64,000 nucleotides of DNA from Linum tenue (Eukaryota; Streptophyta; Magnoliopsida; Malpighiales; Linaceae): contig CAMGYJ010000006.1 in NCBI GenBank assembly GCA_946122785.1, positions 434,001-498,000 of the forward strand, given 5' to 3'. Below the pieces are notes generated by a model. It made no database searches, was not told where the DNA came from, and was given only the letters and a program-made list of their open reading frames with translations. Position numbers and translations under genes: made by a program. This document shows, one piece after another, positions 1-13,219 of this stretch (the stretch's first letter is position 1; every line of letters begins with the position of its first letter).

Positions 1-3000
1 GAGTTATTTGTCTTTTCTCTTTATACAATATTTATTCATACAAATGAGTTCTTTAATTATTCTTTGTACATGAGATGGAAGTACAGGCTTGCTAAATAAA
101 CAAGTATTAAATTTGATTAGCCACAATATATAGAAAGGGGATTTTGTAGGAAAGTTCCCACATTCTATCCATCTTTTTTTATTTCATTGTTGTGTTGGTT
201 GTCACTGAGCTAATTATTTCTAATTAATTAATAAATTATATTTTCAACATTTTCCCCCATTTCAGGAGAATGAATTAAGTGCAAAATATTGGTGAAGATA
301 TGATACATTGAACTTTGTTTTTTTTTTATCAACTATAAGATGGATTGAATCCAGATTTTGATCATCTTAAAATGTTCACAATTATATGAACCGTCAATAT
401 CAACATTTGATTCATTAAGCACAAAATATGATGAATTTAACTTTATAAGTTAACTTTCATTGAGAAGACTTGTAAATAAATTATATAAGATCCATATCTA
501 TACCTTTTCCTACCACTCGAGTTATCAAAATCTGTAATCGGGAGGTTTCGGGTGGGTAGAAGTCACCTCTTGTGGTTTCGAATTAAATATTGTTGCAATA
601 ACTAAAACATATCATATATGTGTAAAATCAACTATGTTGAATCACATTAATAATATTGTTATTTAACTATTGGTCATGGAATTTTTGTAATAATAAAGAA
701 ACCAAAGAACATGTCCACATGCATATATATTCTATCAATATCCACATGCATATTAAAGTTGAAGAGAAGATTATATGATCACAATTTTGATATGAATGAA
801 TTCAATTAAATCGAAGCTAATAAGCTTTGACTCCTAGCTAGAAGCTCACACATAAATTTTTAATCTGTTCTTAATTGCTTATTTATATAATGTACATGTA
901 TAAAAATGAAGGGGAATCATTCCCCATAGTAGACTCATCAAGTTGAGATAAATTAAGATGAGAGAGAAAGAGGGAGGGGGGAGATGTTTTAGATTTTTAT
1001 AAGATATATAAAATTATATGTCATAATCATTATTGTTGTGTTTAGTAACATAACATGTCATACTGAATAACACATATGTTACCTAAGCGAAAAGTTTTAA
1101 AGCATATAATTTTGAATATATCGTGTTGGTCTAGTTGGTCGAGATCAGCTAAATGATCCGTATAAAGATTATAAGACATGTGAAACTGCCACTAATTGGG
1201 TGAGGGTATGTCGTTCAAAAATTGAGATTGATTTTTCCTTCATAAACTTATATAAGGTATGTATATAGATCGAGTATATATACTTTGAGAGAACTTGTGA
1301 AATGCAAGTTAGTAATCATGCTACATGTGGTTGGTTTTTTTCGTGTTCAACTAACATGTGCTAGAGATTGAGAGATTGCTACCTAGTCGTGCAACGTTCA
1401 AGACCCGTACTAGAGGTTGAAGATCGATTGTTACTCTTTCGAAGTACGAAAACCCCTTAACACCAAAATATCTTAAAAACCTTCGAAAACTTTGAGTTCA
1501 ACAATCAATATTACTAGTTAATGAAGGATCCACCACCTAGAGGGAAGAAAGTCGTTGTTATTGGCTCCTAAAACATGTGGTGGGGGAAAAATGGTTACGC
1601 TAATTCAGCAGTATTAGCGGCTAATCAATGTGGGTTAACTAATTATTAAAATAGTTAAAAAGAGTAAACTCGAGCTGTCCGGCTGACACGTGGCGCCCGC
1701 AAGATTAAATCCTGGGCGGGCGACGGGCGTAGCTTTAGTGGGGTGTGGAGATTATCCATATCCATTCACCATTTTACAACTGATTCAGTTTAATTAATTA
1801 ACTAGCGTGGCCCCGGCCATTTGTCCGGAGGAAGGTTTGGTATGAAATTTGATAATGTAATGTGGTGTATAGCTTATTGTTGTATAGCTTTTTTGGGAAA
1901 CACGTGATAAAAATAGTGAATTTTAGTAGGAAAGAGACATGAATGATGCAACGAATCAAAAATCAGCCTTATGAACCAAAATCAAGTACTTGTTAACTTG
2001 TGAAACAATATTGTTTCTGGTAATATGATGAGGTGGAGTAAGTTTTATAGAAACCGAATTTCAGAAAATCAAATAAAAAATCGTCTATCCCGCCGGTTTT
2101 CGGGAAATGAGCATCTCACAATCGTTGCTAGCTTTTACTCGGCCCGTTGGTCGATTAATTTGCTTTATAAAACTTTCATCTTGTCATCATTGTGCTTTCT
2201 GGTTTTTTGCCAAGCCATGATAAAATATAAAGAAATCAAGAATGAACAACACGATTTGGGATAGGAACCACCGTTCCTGTATCCCTAGAAAATGGTGGTA
2301 AACACGGACTCACTTGCCAAACTGGTTTGGATTGAGATTTTTATCAGGTATCAGGGAACCATGTGATTATAAATTAGACTTGATCAAAACGGCCCAAAAC
2401 TTGAAATTCAGCCTGTTTGACCGACCCATGCCAAACTCTAATTATTCTTTACTTTTAAACAATCTATTTGAAAATAAAAAATAATGAAAGAAAAGAGATG
2501 ACTGTAATTCGCCATTTGCACATCACTGATTCGGGAATAAAACTATAGAATTTCGAAAGGAATATGAAAATGTTTAGGATCGTTTTAATGTTAAAAATAA
2601 CCAAATAGATCTTTCTGTACAGATACCAAACGATTCCCTATAATATACACTATAATTTAATCATTATGATATCAAATAATTACATAATATATATTTCTAA
2701 TGATAAAAATTGGACTAATTGGGCTGGTCGAGGTTGAACCATTGAATAACTTTAAAATACATTATATTTTAGCCACTAAGATATAAAATAATAGCATAAT
2801 ATATATTATGCTAGAGAAAATAGCTTGTTTTAGAATGGCAAACCCATGATGTTCATTTGTTTTACTTGATGGGCAAATCCCGTGTAGGTCAGGCCCATTC
2901 AACTCTTTTATTTTATGATTAGCGGTTTGCCCATTAGAATCCATGCATTAGTTTATTGTTAAATTTTTTCATTTTAGCAATAAAAATGAGTATTGTTTTT

Positions 3001-5667
3001 GCCTTTTTCATATATATTTTACCACCACGGAGAAATAAAAGGACTTAAAGAAAAAAATTGACACTCCTGGACCTGTTTAAATCCGCATGTGTACGGTAAG
3101 TTGGCCCGTTCCATAGAGGAAAAAGAAAAAAATTGACACTCACTATTCTACCCTTCCTACAAACGCTCATGGAGCAGGGAATTTGAAATGGGGAAGGGTT
3201 TTTTCCTCTCTGCGATTATATGTTTTTAAGTTAAAAAGATACAACAAATGTACTTAGTGTGATTGGTTATGATCCTTGCTTTTCTTTAAAGTGGTCATGG
3301 TTCGAATCCTAGTAAGTGTCTTTTTAATGAATAAAAAGAAGTAATTGTGAAGACCAAAATGTCCTTCCTACTTTCACTCTGGATGCAGGAAATTTGAAAT
3401 GAGGCTTCAAGTTTTCTCATTTGTCTTTTATTTATTGTGTAGATTAAGTCATTAATATCAGGGTTTAGTTGCAACAGAACTGGATTACACGCGTGAAACC
3501 CGCCATTTCCACAGGGTTAATTCCGACATTTACCACCAATCGCCCCGTAAAAATAAAAAACAAAAGAAAAAGAGGAAAGTCGGAACTTTGCCGGCCGGCC
3601 TCGCCGATTGGTGATCCGCCGCCTGTCCTCCGCTCCTCCCTTTTTTTTAGAATTTTCTTAGGATCAATGCATTCTGATTTTATGAAAACAGAAAAAGGAA
3701 TTTACTTACTGTTATCTCTATTCCTATAGAAAATTTTGGAGAGCTCCACAACTACAAATTACGACTACAGAGAAGCCTTGCGGAAGGCCTCTGGAGCTAC
3801 TGTTGCGACTATGGTTCTAGCTATAAAAAAGAAGGTAAATTTGACAAGATTTGCTATTATTTTTTATTTGTTGTCCTAAGCTTGGTGCAAGTTGTGTTGT
3901 GCATCACTTTTTAACCTTCCTCTCTCTCTCTCTCTGAAAATTTGCGCCACGTAGCAGTTACGTACGAACTCCGCTTCGAACATCCCTTGTGATTCGGTTG
4001 TTGCTTCCTGTGAGAATCCTTGACACGTCATCATGTCACTGACAATCAACCCTGCGTACCATGGATGGATGATTGGATGGATCATGGATCGATGGTAACA
4101 TAATCGACCATAGCTGGTACAGGAACCATCTTGGATGGCAACCTCGTACTCAATTACTATGTACTTATGGGCCGACTACTTAAAGCGGCCCAATTGTCCA
4201 TAGATACTTAAACCGGCTATCGATAGTAATGACTAACCTTTTGTCATGGGTGATTGCATGAAGCCGTAAATAGCTAATTAGTAGTTAGTTACAAATTAAG
4301 CTCCATTACCATGGGACAAGGATCAAATTAAGCACGTAGGTAGCTAGTTTGGTTGACCTTTCGAAGCTTACCTATGTGCTGTTGGATCTTCATATGGTAT
4401 CCGCTTGCAAGTTGCCACTAAGCGAATCAAACAAATAATACTATTTCTAATCCGAAATCGTGATTCTAATTTGCAACTCAATAAACTTATTGGAATTGCA
4501 AGATTGGTGAGTTTAATTAATTGTTTCTATATTAAACTCGATACTATATATCTCAATTGTTGGAGCATTTGTACAAATAAAATCATCGCTTAAATGCATT
4601 AAATTACTTCATGGACACTAGAAGTCCAACGAATCATACAATGATAAGTATATTTACTAGAAGATTAGCTACAAAGTTGTTTCTCCGCTAGAGCGCATAG
4701 TGACGTAAATTCATCAACCACGTGTTTTGGAATGAACTTGCTAAGTATGTTAGAGACAAGCGTACAAGGGTGAGAAATTTGAATGAACGCATATCAAATG
4801 TTATATTATTGATGAGGTGAATAATAATCCGGTATCGATCTAGATAGTTAACCATCTTTCGGAAATTTATATAGCCGCAAGAAGTTGGAAACTCGATTAG
4901 GTCATCCACAAACTCAACTCCCCAACATAAGAACCTTCACATTTACCATGGTGTGATGATCATAAACTAGAGAGCTTAGCTAAATTTGGATATAAAATCA
5001 ATCTTTCCCATGCTAGCTAATTTCTACTTGCATCTATATATACCACAAAGGGAAAAAGAAAAAGAAAAAAAGAAGGATTCCCCTTAAAGAAGGCTAATTA
5101 TTTCACTTCTCATTGTTTAAACACATAAAGAAGCATCCCTATAGCATATGCTTGTACATTGTTGATCCATCATCATTAGAAACAAGAATATCCATGTTCG
5201 CGAAATTCGTTTATTATGTGTCGTGCAATTTTTTGTTGTCTCGCGTTCTATTCATTACAGGCGGCCAGCAACCAATTTCACGAATGTAGTTAGTCATTCG
5301 GTTGAGAAGAGATAGACATACATATAAAATCAACGTACGTCCACCTCCTCCCATTCGCATCATATGATCGTGCGCGATGCATGAAGAACATGAGACGTAA
5401 TGAATCGTTGTCGAGAATCCTAACAACTGAATAAGCATCTGCAACTCGTAAGTGGGTTGATGTCGTATCTTACCCGTTCCACGGACTAAATCGGATTGAA
5501 TTTTCATAGAAAGACACTTAGACTAGAGATTGGAGGAAGAGGAGAACTAAATAAAGAAGGGGGGAAAACCCTAGTAAGAGTGTAAGACCACAAAAGGAAG
5601 AAACAACTTGAAAGTTGAAACAAAGAGACCCCAAAGCCAAGATAGAAAAGAAGAAGGAAGAAACAAT
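1..5667. other. AT-rich intergenic DNA upstream of the LRL bHLH gene
   Basis: No ORF here resembles a known protein and none has a plausible splice model. A perfect G-box/ABRE-like core (CACGTG at 1687-1692, in the context GACACGTGGC) sits about 4.1 kb before the bHLH start codon, too far away to assign. Short CT runs occur around 3919-3937. Two related segments of about 50 bp lie near 3145-3200 and 3358-3412. I see no RNA gene and no complete transposon. Confidence 0.6.
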
Positions 5668-5676
5668 TATAAAAGG
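5668..5676 (+). promoter_or_regulatory. TATA box of the LRL bHLH gene
   Basis: TATAAAAGG is a near-perfect plant TATA box about 120 bp before the start codon at 5789. This would place transcription start near 5700 and leave a leader of about 90 nt that contains the CT microsatellite. The match is seen; the start site is inferred. Confidence 0.6.
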
Positions 5677-5743
5677 CAGCACAACAAAGGAAGAAAATCG
5701 AAAGAAGCTCCACTTTTCCTATTTATTAAACTGCCCTCTTCCC

Positions 5744-5767
5744 CTCTCTCTCTCTCTCTCTCTCTCT
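5744..5767 (+). repeat. (CT)12 microsatellite in the 5' leader of the bHLH gene
   Basis: Twelve uninterrupted CT dinucleotides end 21 bp before the ATG at 5789. CT/GA runs are common in plant leaders and can bind GAGA-binding (BBR/BPC) factors. The length is likely polymorphic. Confidence 0.9.
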
Positions 5768-5788
5768 AAAACCAACCACCGGAAAAAA

Positions 5789-8040
5789 ATGCAGCCTTGC
5801 AGCAGAGAAATGGCCGCCGGCGGCCTCAACTCCCCAACAACTACACCACCCTCCCACCAATTCCAACTCCACGACCTCCACCAGATCCACGGCCACTTCG
5901 ACCACCCTTCCTCCGCCGCCGCCGCCGCCGACTTCCTCGACCAATTCCTCTCCTCCGCCGCCTCCTCCCCCTGGTCCTCCGCCGCCGCCGCCGCAGACCT
6001 CATCAAGTCCCCCTGGGCCGACCTCGCCGCCGACGACGACAATGTCGCCGCCGGCAACGGGTTCTTCGACGACCCCTCCGCCGTCAGCCTCGTCGCCAAG
6101 CTCCGCCACCACCAGATCAACGGCGGCAACAACACTAACGGTAATCACAACAACAACAACAAGATGATGCTTCAGCAGCAGCTCCTCATGGCCGGCGACG
6201 GAGCTCCGGCTCCGCTGTTTAACGGGTTCGGGTCCGGATCTATCCAGTCCCCGCCCCATTTCCACCATCCCACTATGCAACCCGGACAGAGCTTCGGCGC
6301 CGGCGGAGGAGGACCGACCGCCTCGCCGGGGAAAGCTCAGCCGCAGGCGAGTGGGTCGGCGGCGACGGCGTCGCAGGGGAAGCCCAGGGTCAGGGCCAGG
6401 AGAGGCCAAGCTACCGACCCACACAGTATAGCTGAAAGGGTAAGTTTTTTTTTTTTTTCTTTTTCTTCCTCCATTTCCATTTTTTCACATTTTCTTTCTC
6501 CTCCGTTTTCTCGGGAAACAAACAGAGGTGGAAGTTATTTAATTTAATTAATTATACGAAATTGATTTTTTTTTTTTTTACACTGAATTATTATTATGTG
6601 TACAGTTACGAAGGGAAAGAATTGCAGAGAGAATGAAGTCCCTGCAGGAGCTGGTTCCCAATGCCAACAAGGTAAAATTGTATTATAGTTTAATCTCGTG
6701 TTTGTGAAATCGTATGGTAATTAGTAGTAACCAGATCAATTTGTAACTATTTTTTAAGAATATTAGGTTGTGTTTGTAGAATCGTATCGTAATAACTAAT
6801 AAACAGGAATCTGATCATTCAATTGGTAACTATTTAGAAGGCGGGAGAGATTTAATTTTTTTTTTATATATTGTGAATTTAGTTCTAGATTAAGGGACGG
6901 GAGTTGATGGGTGGGTCCCAGGGGGACTGAAAAACTGAGATCAGGGGGGGCCGCAACGGGCGGCGGATTGGTCGGGAGGAGAGAGATTAGTGGGGGGAAA
7001 TTAGCCATTATAATTTATAGTTTCCAGTGATTATTAGTTAGCTGATTAATGATTAATTAAGATTCTGATCTGGTTTTGTGTGGGGGGGAATGACAGACGG
7101 ACAAGGCTTCCATGCTGGACGAGATCATCGACTATGTCAAGTTCCTCCAGCTCCAAGTCAAGGTCCTCAGCATGAGCCGCCTCGGCGGCGCCGGCGCCGT
7201 CGCTCCTCTCGTCACCACCACCGCCACCGCCTCCGAGGTAAACCCTAACCAAAATCCTAATTTCAATCATTTTCTCGTGTCGCACATAGAATGAGTCGAG
7301 CTAAACCAAATTTATGATTGTACATTGATTTAAGTACCTGATTTTTTTGTATTTTTTTCCGTTTACCCGACAGTCACCCTTTTTCTCTGTTTTTTTTTTC
7401 TCACTCACACCACCCACTACCTTATTTTTGGACTATTTACATCCTCAAAAATCCAAATCTCAAAGAAGAAGAAAAAAACAGTCCTTATTCAAGCAGCCGG
7501 AACACGACAAAGGGGAAAGCAGCACGCGTGCTCCCATTCCATTCCCAATTTTTTCCAGATTCCTCTCCCTTCTTCCCTTTTTAATAATTTTCGCCGGCGT
7601 TCTGTCTTTTCTCTTTCCTTAATCCGCCGGGAAAAAATAAATGGAAGTAGGAAATGAAATCGACTAGATTATCTCAATAATTACGAAATCGTATTAAATA
7701 ATTAAAACGTTATCTCATACATTTTTCTTAATGTTTTTTTTTTTTGTAGGGAGGAGGCGGCGGAGGGAGCAACAACGCCACCGCCGCAGCAAACGGCGGT
7801 TCGTCGGCGAACGAGAGCAGCATGACGATGACGGAGCACCAGGTGGCGAAGCTGATGGAGGAAGACATGGGCTCGGCGATGCAGTACCTGCAAGGGAAAG
7901 GGCTCTGCCTCATGCCGATCTCCCTCGCCACCGCCATCTCCACCGCCACGTGTCGCCCCGGCCAGCCGTCGTCTCCCAACATGTCGGTACTCACCGGGGA
8001 CGTCGCTGTCAAGGACTCCACGTCAGCTACCAAGCCGTGA
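5789..8040 (+). CDS. LRL: bHLH transcription factor, LRL (bHLH66/69/82) group
   Basis: Nuclear DNA-binding regulator of the LRL1-3 group (subfamily XI), which in Arabidopsis promotes root-hair growth. Exons are 5789-6439, 6606-6671, 7097-7237 and 7750-8040, all with GT-AG introns, giving 382 aa. The N-terminal 200 residues are low complexity (Ala, His, Asn, Gly, Pro) and very GC-rich. The basic region follows [12 protein letters not shown], and the H-E-R triad (about H212, E216, R220) predicts G-box binding. The helix-loop-helix is split over exons 1-3 and ends in [15 protein letters not shown], the subgroup signature. Exon 4 carries the conserved [15 protein letters not shown] and [15 protein letters not shown] blocks typical of LRL proteins. 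The start was chosen because it follows the TATA box and CT leader; the in-frame extension upstream would run through the TATA box. Which LRL paralogue this is cannot be decided from sequence alone. Confidence 0.93.
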
Positions 8041-10551
8041 TCCGTCACGGCGTCGTTTCACTTTTTTGGCTCTGCTTTTGGAATTTGGAGGTGGTGATGA
8101 CGTGTGCGCGTGCGACTAGTGTAGTCTGACGTGGATGGATGGACGGAACGGGGTTTTCGGGTTTCTACAAAACGGAACGTTGACGAAGTCTACGGAAATA
8201 AGGGGTCGGATTGACTGACGGAGAATGGAGTGGTTTACACGACGTCGTATTTGCGTAGACTTTGTTTTTATACTTGTTTAGTATAGAGCTTTAGCTAACT
8301 ACTTTTTAATGTTATTTTGTATTTTGCTTTTTGCTCTAATTCCCAACAAGACCACTACGGTTACCAAAAAGACACAAGATCCGACCAAATCCCGAGGAGT
8401 AGAAGAAGGAATTCTTTTGTTTTTAGGGGGGGAGGGGTTTACTAGATGATTAATTAAATTAATTAATTATCATGTATGTACTTAAATTAATTTAATAGTA
8501 AGTTGGATTTAATAAATTATAAATTCCTACATCGTTTGTTAAAGGATTCCAGCTTAGTCGAGTGAGATTAGGAATGTGCAACGGGTCATTGGTTAAGTGT
8601 TATTAGAAGGCATGATTCTGATTTTGAGGTGGTTGGTTCAAGTAATATAGAATTTTAGTTTGTTCTTTTATATTTGATATGTAGGAGTATGCAATCTATG
8701 AAAAACAAAAGGATTAGTTGTGGGATGTGCAATGGTTAGGAAGTTGGAATTGCATAGGCTCGGTCCAAATCGATTTTGGTTAGGGCATGATACATAATCA
8801 AAATTGGTTTTGGTGTTCCAGTCTTTGAATAAATTCATGTTCCTGATATTGAACATAAGACGTAGAGGTTGTGTTTATCACGCGAAAACTAGTTGAACCA
8901 CAAGGATGGTTGGTTTTGAGGTCTCATTCCCACTTACAAATACTCATAATTCTATTTACTGGAATCATTGAGCTTTTGAAAATGAATTTGAATTTTGAAC
9001 CACACTTAAGAACAGCAAGAACCATTCACAATGCAGAGTAGTCGAAATTTAAACCCATATATAGTTAAGTTGAGCATGGAACTAGCTAGGTACAACAAAC
9101 AAGCTATGCTAATAGGCTATCTACAATTGAGAGACAAGCTAGGTTTACAATTTCATATATGCATTAGAACTAAAGAACAAAATTCTTAGCTTTTGCTTTG
9201 GTTGAACCTCTAGAAGGAAGGACCATAAAACAAAAGAACCCGTGTCCCATGAGGAATTGAGGATTACATTTTAAGTCAACGGCGTGTCACTTTTGTAGCT
9301 TTTTTTTTCCCCCTTCTTTCTTCTTGTTTTGCTTTGTTATGATTAAGTTAGTAAGGGAATCTTAAAAGATAACAAAGGAAGAAGAAATAAAGAATAGAGG
9401 GTTAGCTCATACACCTAATCTAGTTAATTTTGCTTTAAAGAGTGTTAAATATATATTTGGTTTTGTATGCAAGCTTGTTGGGTTTGTTACATTTCAAACA
9501 AAGAGTTGTTAGTGGGTTTGCCGCCGGATCACTATATAATTGTGATTAGGCATTAAGCACAACATACATATACTAGAGTTAGCCATTAATTAACCAATTA
9601 GTATATGCCCCTTGCAAACCAATTAACCAATTATGTATATGCCCATTGCAATCTAATTTCCCACTAGTGGTTGACGAAGTGTTACGACTCATCCTACCAA
9701 TTTGAATTGTTTAGGAGAGGTCCAAGTGTCCAACGATGGTTCTTGTGTCGTTGTTCTTATAGCATGACACATTCTCAATTTTGAATGCATGTTATGCATA
9801 TAATCTAGTAATCTTCAATATGGTCATCAATTTTGTCTCAAAGTACCTCAATCTTCAAATTGTATACCAATAATGAAAAAGTAAACGTGAGAATTCATGT
9901 GAAAAATCATTTATGATTTGCTCGTATTTCCAATGTTTGTGAAACTTGTCCAGCACAACTTCAGAAATTCATCTAATCATGACTAGTATATGGATGGATT
10001 AATGAGACACTAATTAGTTGTAATTTGAGAATATATTATCCTATTAAACAACTATTGAGGATTACAAATTTGAATTTCATTATTTAGAGCCTAGTTCTAG
10101 ACTATGATTTATTCTATAAGACCGAAAATTGATCAAGAGTGTACCATGTAGTTTATAGAAACACTTTCATTTTATATAAAAACATGATAATTTCAAGTTG
10201 TAAGAAAAGAGGGTTTATAGTCATATCTTACACTCAAGACTAGAATTGAAGTGATTACCATCATACTTACCTACTTTGAGATGATTTATGTATCCATTGG
10301 TACAATTCAATCCACCAAAGGGGGAAAAGGTCACTTTTCACTATCTAATTAATCTCCATTATTACGCATGGTAATTTGAGTTGAGTAAACAAACTGTGCG
10401 GTAATTAAGAGACATGGAGAGGGTTGGAGTTCCGTTTTGCCAATGCATTCCTCCAAGGAGAAAAGCTTGGTGCTGAAGTAAAAACGAAATCACCTTGTGG
10501 TTATAAGCAATTAACCACTAAAAGGTGGCTCAATGTTGCGATGCTGATAAG
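8041..10551. other. Intergenic DNA downstream of the bHLH gene
   Basis: The first 300 bp or so are probably the 3' UTR. The rest is AT-rich with no recognisable gene. Around 8575-8870 there are phrases resembling the interior of the hAT-like element at 15.05 kb (for example GTGCAACGG near 8576), so a degraded relative may lie here, but its ends cannot be found. Confidence 0.5.
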
Positions 10552-11255
10552 TAGGGCTGGGCATGCGGGCGGATCATTCGCGGTTTTGGGCCGACCCACC
10601 CGCATTTGACCTGAATTTCGTTAAGTGGGTGGGTCTGTGGGTGGGTGACGGGTTGCGCTGGGAGCCATCCGCCGGGTGGTGGGTGGGTTGTGGGTGAGTG
10701 TGCGGGTGACCCGCTCAACCCAACAGCAAAAAGATCAAAGTCGTTGGCGCTAGAGAGAGGAGAGTGGAGAAGTTAGATATAAACTCGGACTGCTCCTGGA
10801 GTTTGAACCTCAAAGCCAACCTTCCAAATAGAGATCCCCTCTTATTCCCTTAACTTTTTCCTCTAATTCTTCTGCCTAGATCACCACTCTTTCCTTTGTG
10901 GAATTATTTTCCTTAGTTTCTTGCACCTAATAATCGTCTCAATCTGTAGAAAACTCTTTCATAATAGAATTTCTATCCAATTTAAGAACTAATTCGACAT
11001 ATTTCGCCCTATTTGAACTTCTTGTTTCCCTCGATGATTCTCTTCACCTATTATCATGTCAAGTTGACTCCTTTATATTATATACATTGTGATGTGGGTG
11101 AACCCACAAACCCACCCGCATCATCCACCATCCGCCCGACCCAACCCGAGACTAAATGTGGGTGGGTGATGGGTTAAAAATTATCAATCCGTTTAAGCGC
11201 GGGTGGGTGCATTTTATGGTCAAAATCCACCCGACCCACCCAATGCCCACCCCTA
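10552..11255. mobile_element. hAT-type non-autonomous DNA transposon (704 bp)
   Basis: The element is bounded by a perfect 8-bp target-site duplication, CTGATAAG, at 10544-10551 and 11256-11263. Its ends are inverted: it starts TAGGGCTGGGCAT and finishes ATGCCCACCCCTA. Subterminal zones are packed with GGGTGGGT / CCCACCCG motifs on opposite strands at the two ends. An 8-bp duplication with such short ends is the hAT superfamily hallmark. No transposase is encoded, so it depends on a source elsewhere. Confidence 0.88.
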
Positions 11256-11606
11256 CTGATAAGTATAATGTGCTTTTGATTTCAATTTCGACGGTACATC
11301 ATTAAGAGAAAGATTTCTTCGTAATTATCAGCAATACTTTGCTTATCAAACATTCATAAGAGTCGGAATAACCTCGAATGTTTACGTCAAAATCCCTCAT
11401 TAAAAAAGTAGTTTGTTCAATGTTCTAGCCTCCCTTCCCCACTCCATCCAAACTAATCATAATTAATTAACCACAATGCTTGGATTTGTACCCACTAATT
11501 ATCAAGTATCAACCAAGTAGGTTGAGACTTTGAGAAAACAGATTCACTCCCTCTGCCCTACCTGTCACTCTCCTCCCTCCCACCTTCCCACGTGGCAAGC
11601 TGTAAG

Positions 11607-11872
11607 AAGGGGTGGCAGTTCAATTACGGATACAAAGCAATAAATCCTTATTGGTTTTGGTTAAAACTCGAACCCGATAAAAAACCAATAAGTCTTAAAA
11701 TCAAAAGATTATTTTCGGTTTTCAGTTTATTCTAAACAAAACCGAATCCATTAGGGGCAACCGAAAAACCAATAAGCACTTAACAATTCCAATTTCGATT
11801 TGAGCAATTGGCTAATTCGAGTTTCGCTTTTTATGGTTAGGTTAACAGAACCAAACTGAACCGCCACCCCTA
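11607..11872. mobile_element. hAT-type non-autonomous DNA transposon (266 bp)
   Basis: Ends are AAGGGGTGGCAGTTC at the left and, read inward from the right, TAGGGGTGGCGGTTC. Flanking 8-mers GCTGTAAG (11599-11606) and GTTGTAAG (11873-11880) match at 7 of 8, as expected for an old target-site duplication. The interior repeats AACCGA/GGTTTT-type phrases in opposite orientation in each half. It is non-coding and lies only about 350 bp beyond the 704-bp element. Confidence 0.72.
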
Positions 11873-11880
11873 GTTGTAAG

Positions 11881-13219
11881 TAGTAGTAAGCCGACTGAAT
11901 GTGATGGAAGCTTTGATTCAGACCATTTGTTTAAAGGATTTGCAGCAGATCTTAATATTCAGAAATGAGAATTAACACTGCAGAATGCACATGGGAGAAT
12001 TAAAGTGACTTGCTTCCCACAAAGTCTTGAGCATTATATCGGGATTAAACAAAAGGCCTTGAAATAATAGCCCCATACATTTCCTCACAAGGCAAGTGAA
12101 TCAGATCAAACAGTGCAGCAGATGGAATCAAAAACAGGCTTGGCATTATCAAACCCCACATTATAATAAAGCCTATCTGAAAGGGGAAGTTGACAAATTC
12201 ACTCTTACTAGACTTCCTTAACATCCATCTGGAAGTTGAGAACTTACATGGAAGGAAGGTTGCAGCTTTCTTTGAATCTCACGAGATTCAAGCAATTTCA
12301 TGAACCCTGCAGAACTGAAACAGCACTAACCAAGGCTATGTGTGACTATATATATACCTGTAGACAAGCTGCAGTACTACTCATAAGTTCAAGGTCAGGT
12401 TCTACTTTGAAGTTCAAACTGCAGTTGTAGCTTCTAAGTTCATTCCTGTTTGTTAAGAACTATTGTGTGAAACACTGAGAAGTAATCAGATCAGGCACAA
12501 GTGCGAACCGTATAGGAACAGTTAAGAAACAAACAGTACATGTTATGCTTTCTGTTCCACTGGATGATGACAACAAATGCGTAGATTCGACAAGGGTCAC
12601 GAAGCCCTCTTTTAGGGAACATAGGCCGTAATCATTAAGAATAACAGTCACACATACACAGGTACATGGTTCAGTTTTAGTTCCACTGCATACACCACAA
12701 ACTGTTCTAGGTTTGAGCAAAGCTCAGTGAGAGACACGGTTAATAGAATCTGATCTCACAAAGTAAGCAAGCAGCAAACTCTTTTACTTAGAACATGCTG
12801 TCCCAGAATTCAACCTGAGTACCGAAACCAAACTGACCATAGCGATCTTGAACCAAGCTCAAGCTCTATACCCCTGCGAAAATGGTATAAATTTGAGCTG
12901 ATGAAGGCACCATTAACCATCCAGCCAAGGAATCCATACATTAATCTTCCAACTACTAGAATCTAATTCAATCATCTCTCTGTTGTCCAACATATCAGAA
13001 GTAAAACAAGCTAAATCCCAATTCCCAACCCTAGAACCCATGTCAAAGATGGAAACTCTGTAACAGAAGAACTCATCTTTGTGGATTGGGCTATGTATAA
13101 TCAAGGTTATAGAACACAGCATTTGGACACAACAAACCTGCATTGCCATAAACCCCGAAACCCAAAATCTTACGAGTGGCGAGAAGATCCAATTTCAAAG
13201 TAACAAAGGAACTAACTGA
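11881..13219. other. Region downstream of COA6
   Basis: This probably includes the 3' UTR of the minus-strand COA6 gene, ending at an unknown point. ORFs up to about 86 codons exist, but none has family signatures or joins the COA6 reading frame. No transposon ends were found. Confidence 0.5.

Noticed and set aside
2837..2932. Possible 96-bp mini-transposon with GGCAAACC inverted ends
   Set aside because: Flanks TTTAGAAT and ATTAGAAT match at 7 of 8, but the inverted ends are short and out of register by one base; chance cannot be excluded.
3250..3330. tRNA- or SINE-like sequence (GGTTCGAATCC B-box-like)
   Set aside because: No acceptable A-box at the right distance and no cloverleaf can be drawn.
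5719..6424. Glycine/valine-rich minus-strand ORFs of 138 and 232 codons
   Set aside because: Antisense of LRL exon 1; low-complexity GCC repeats keep the reverse frames open.
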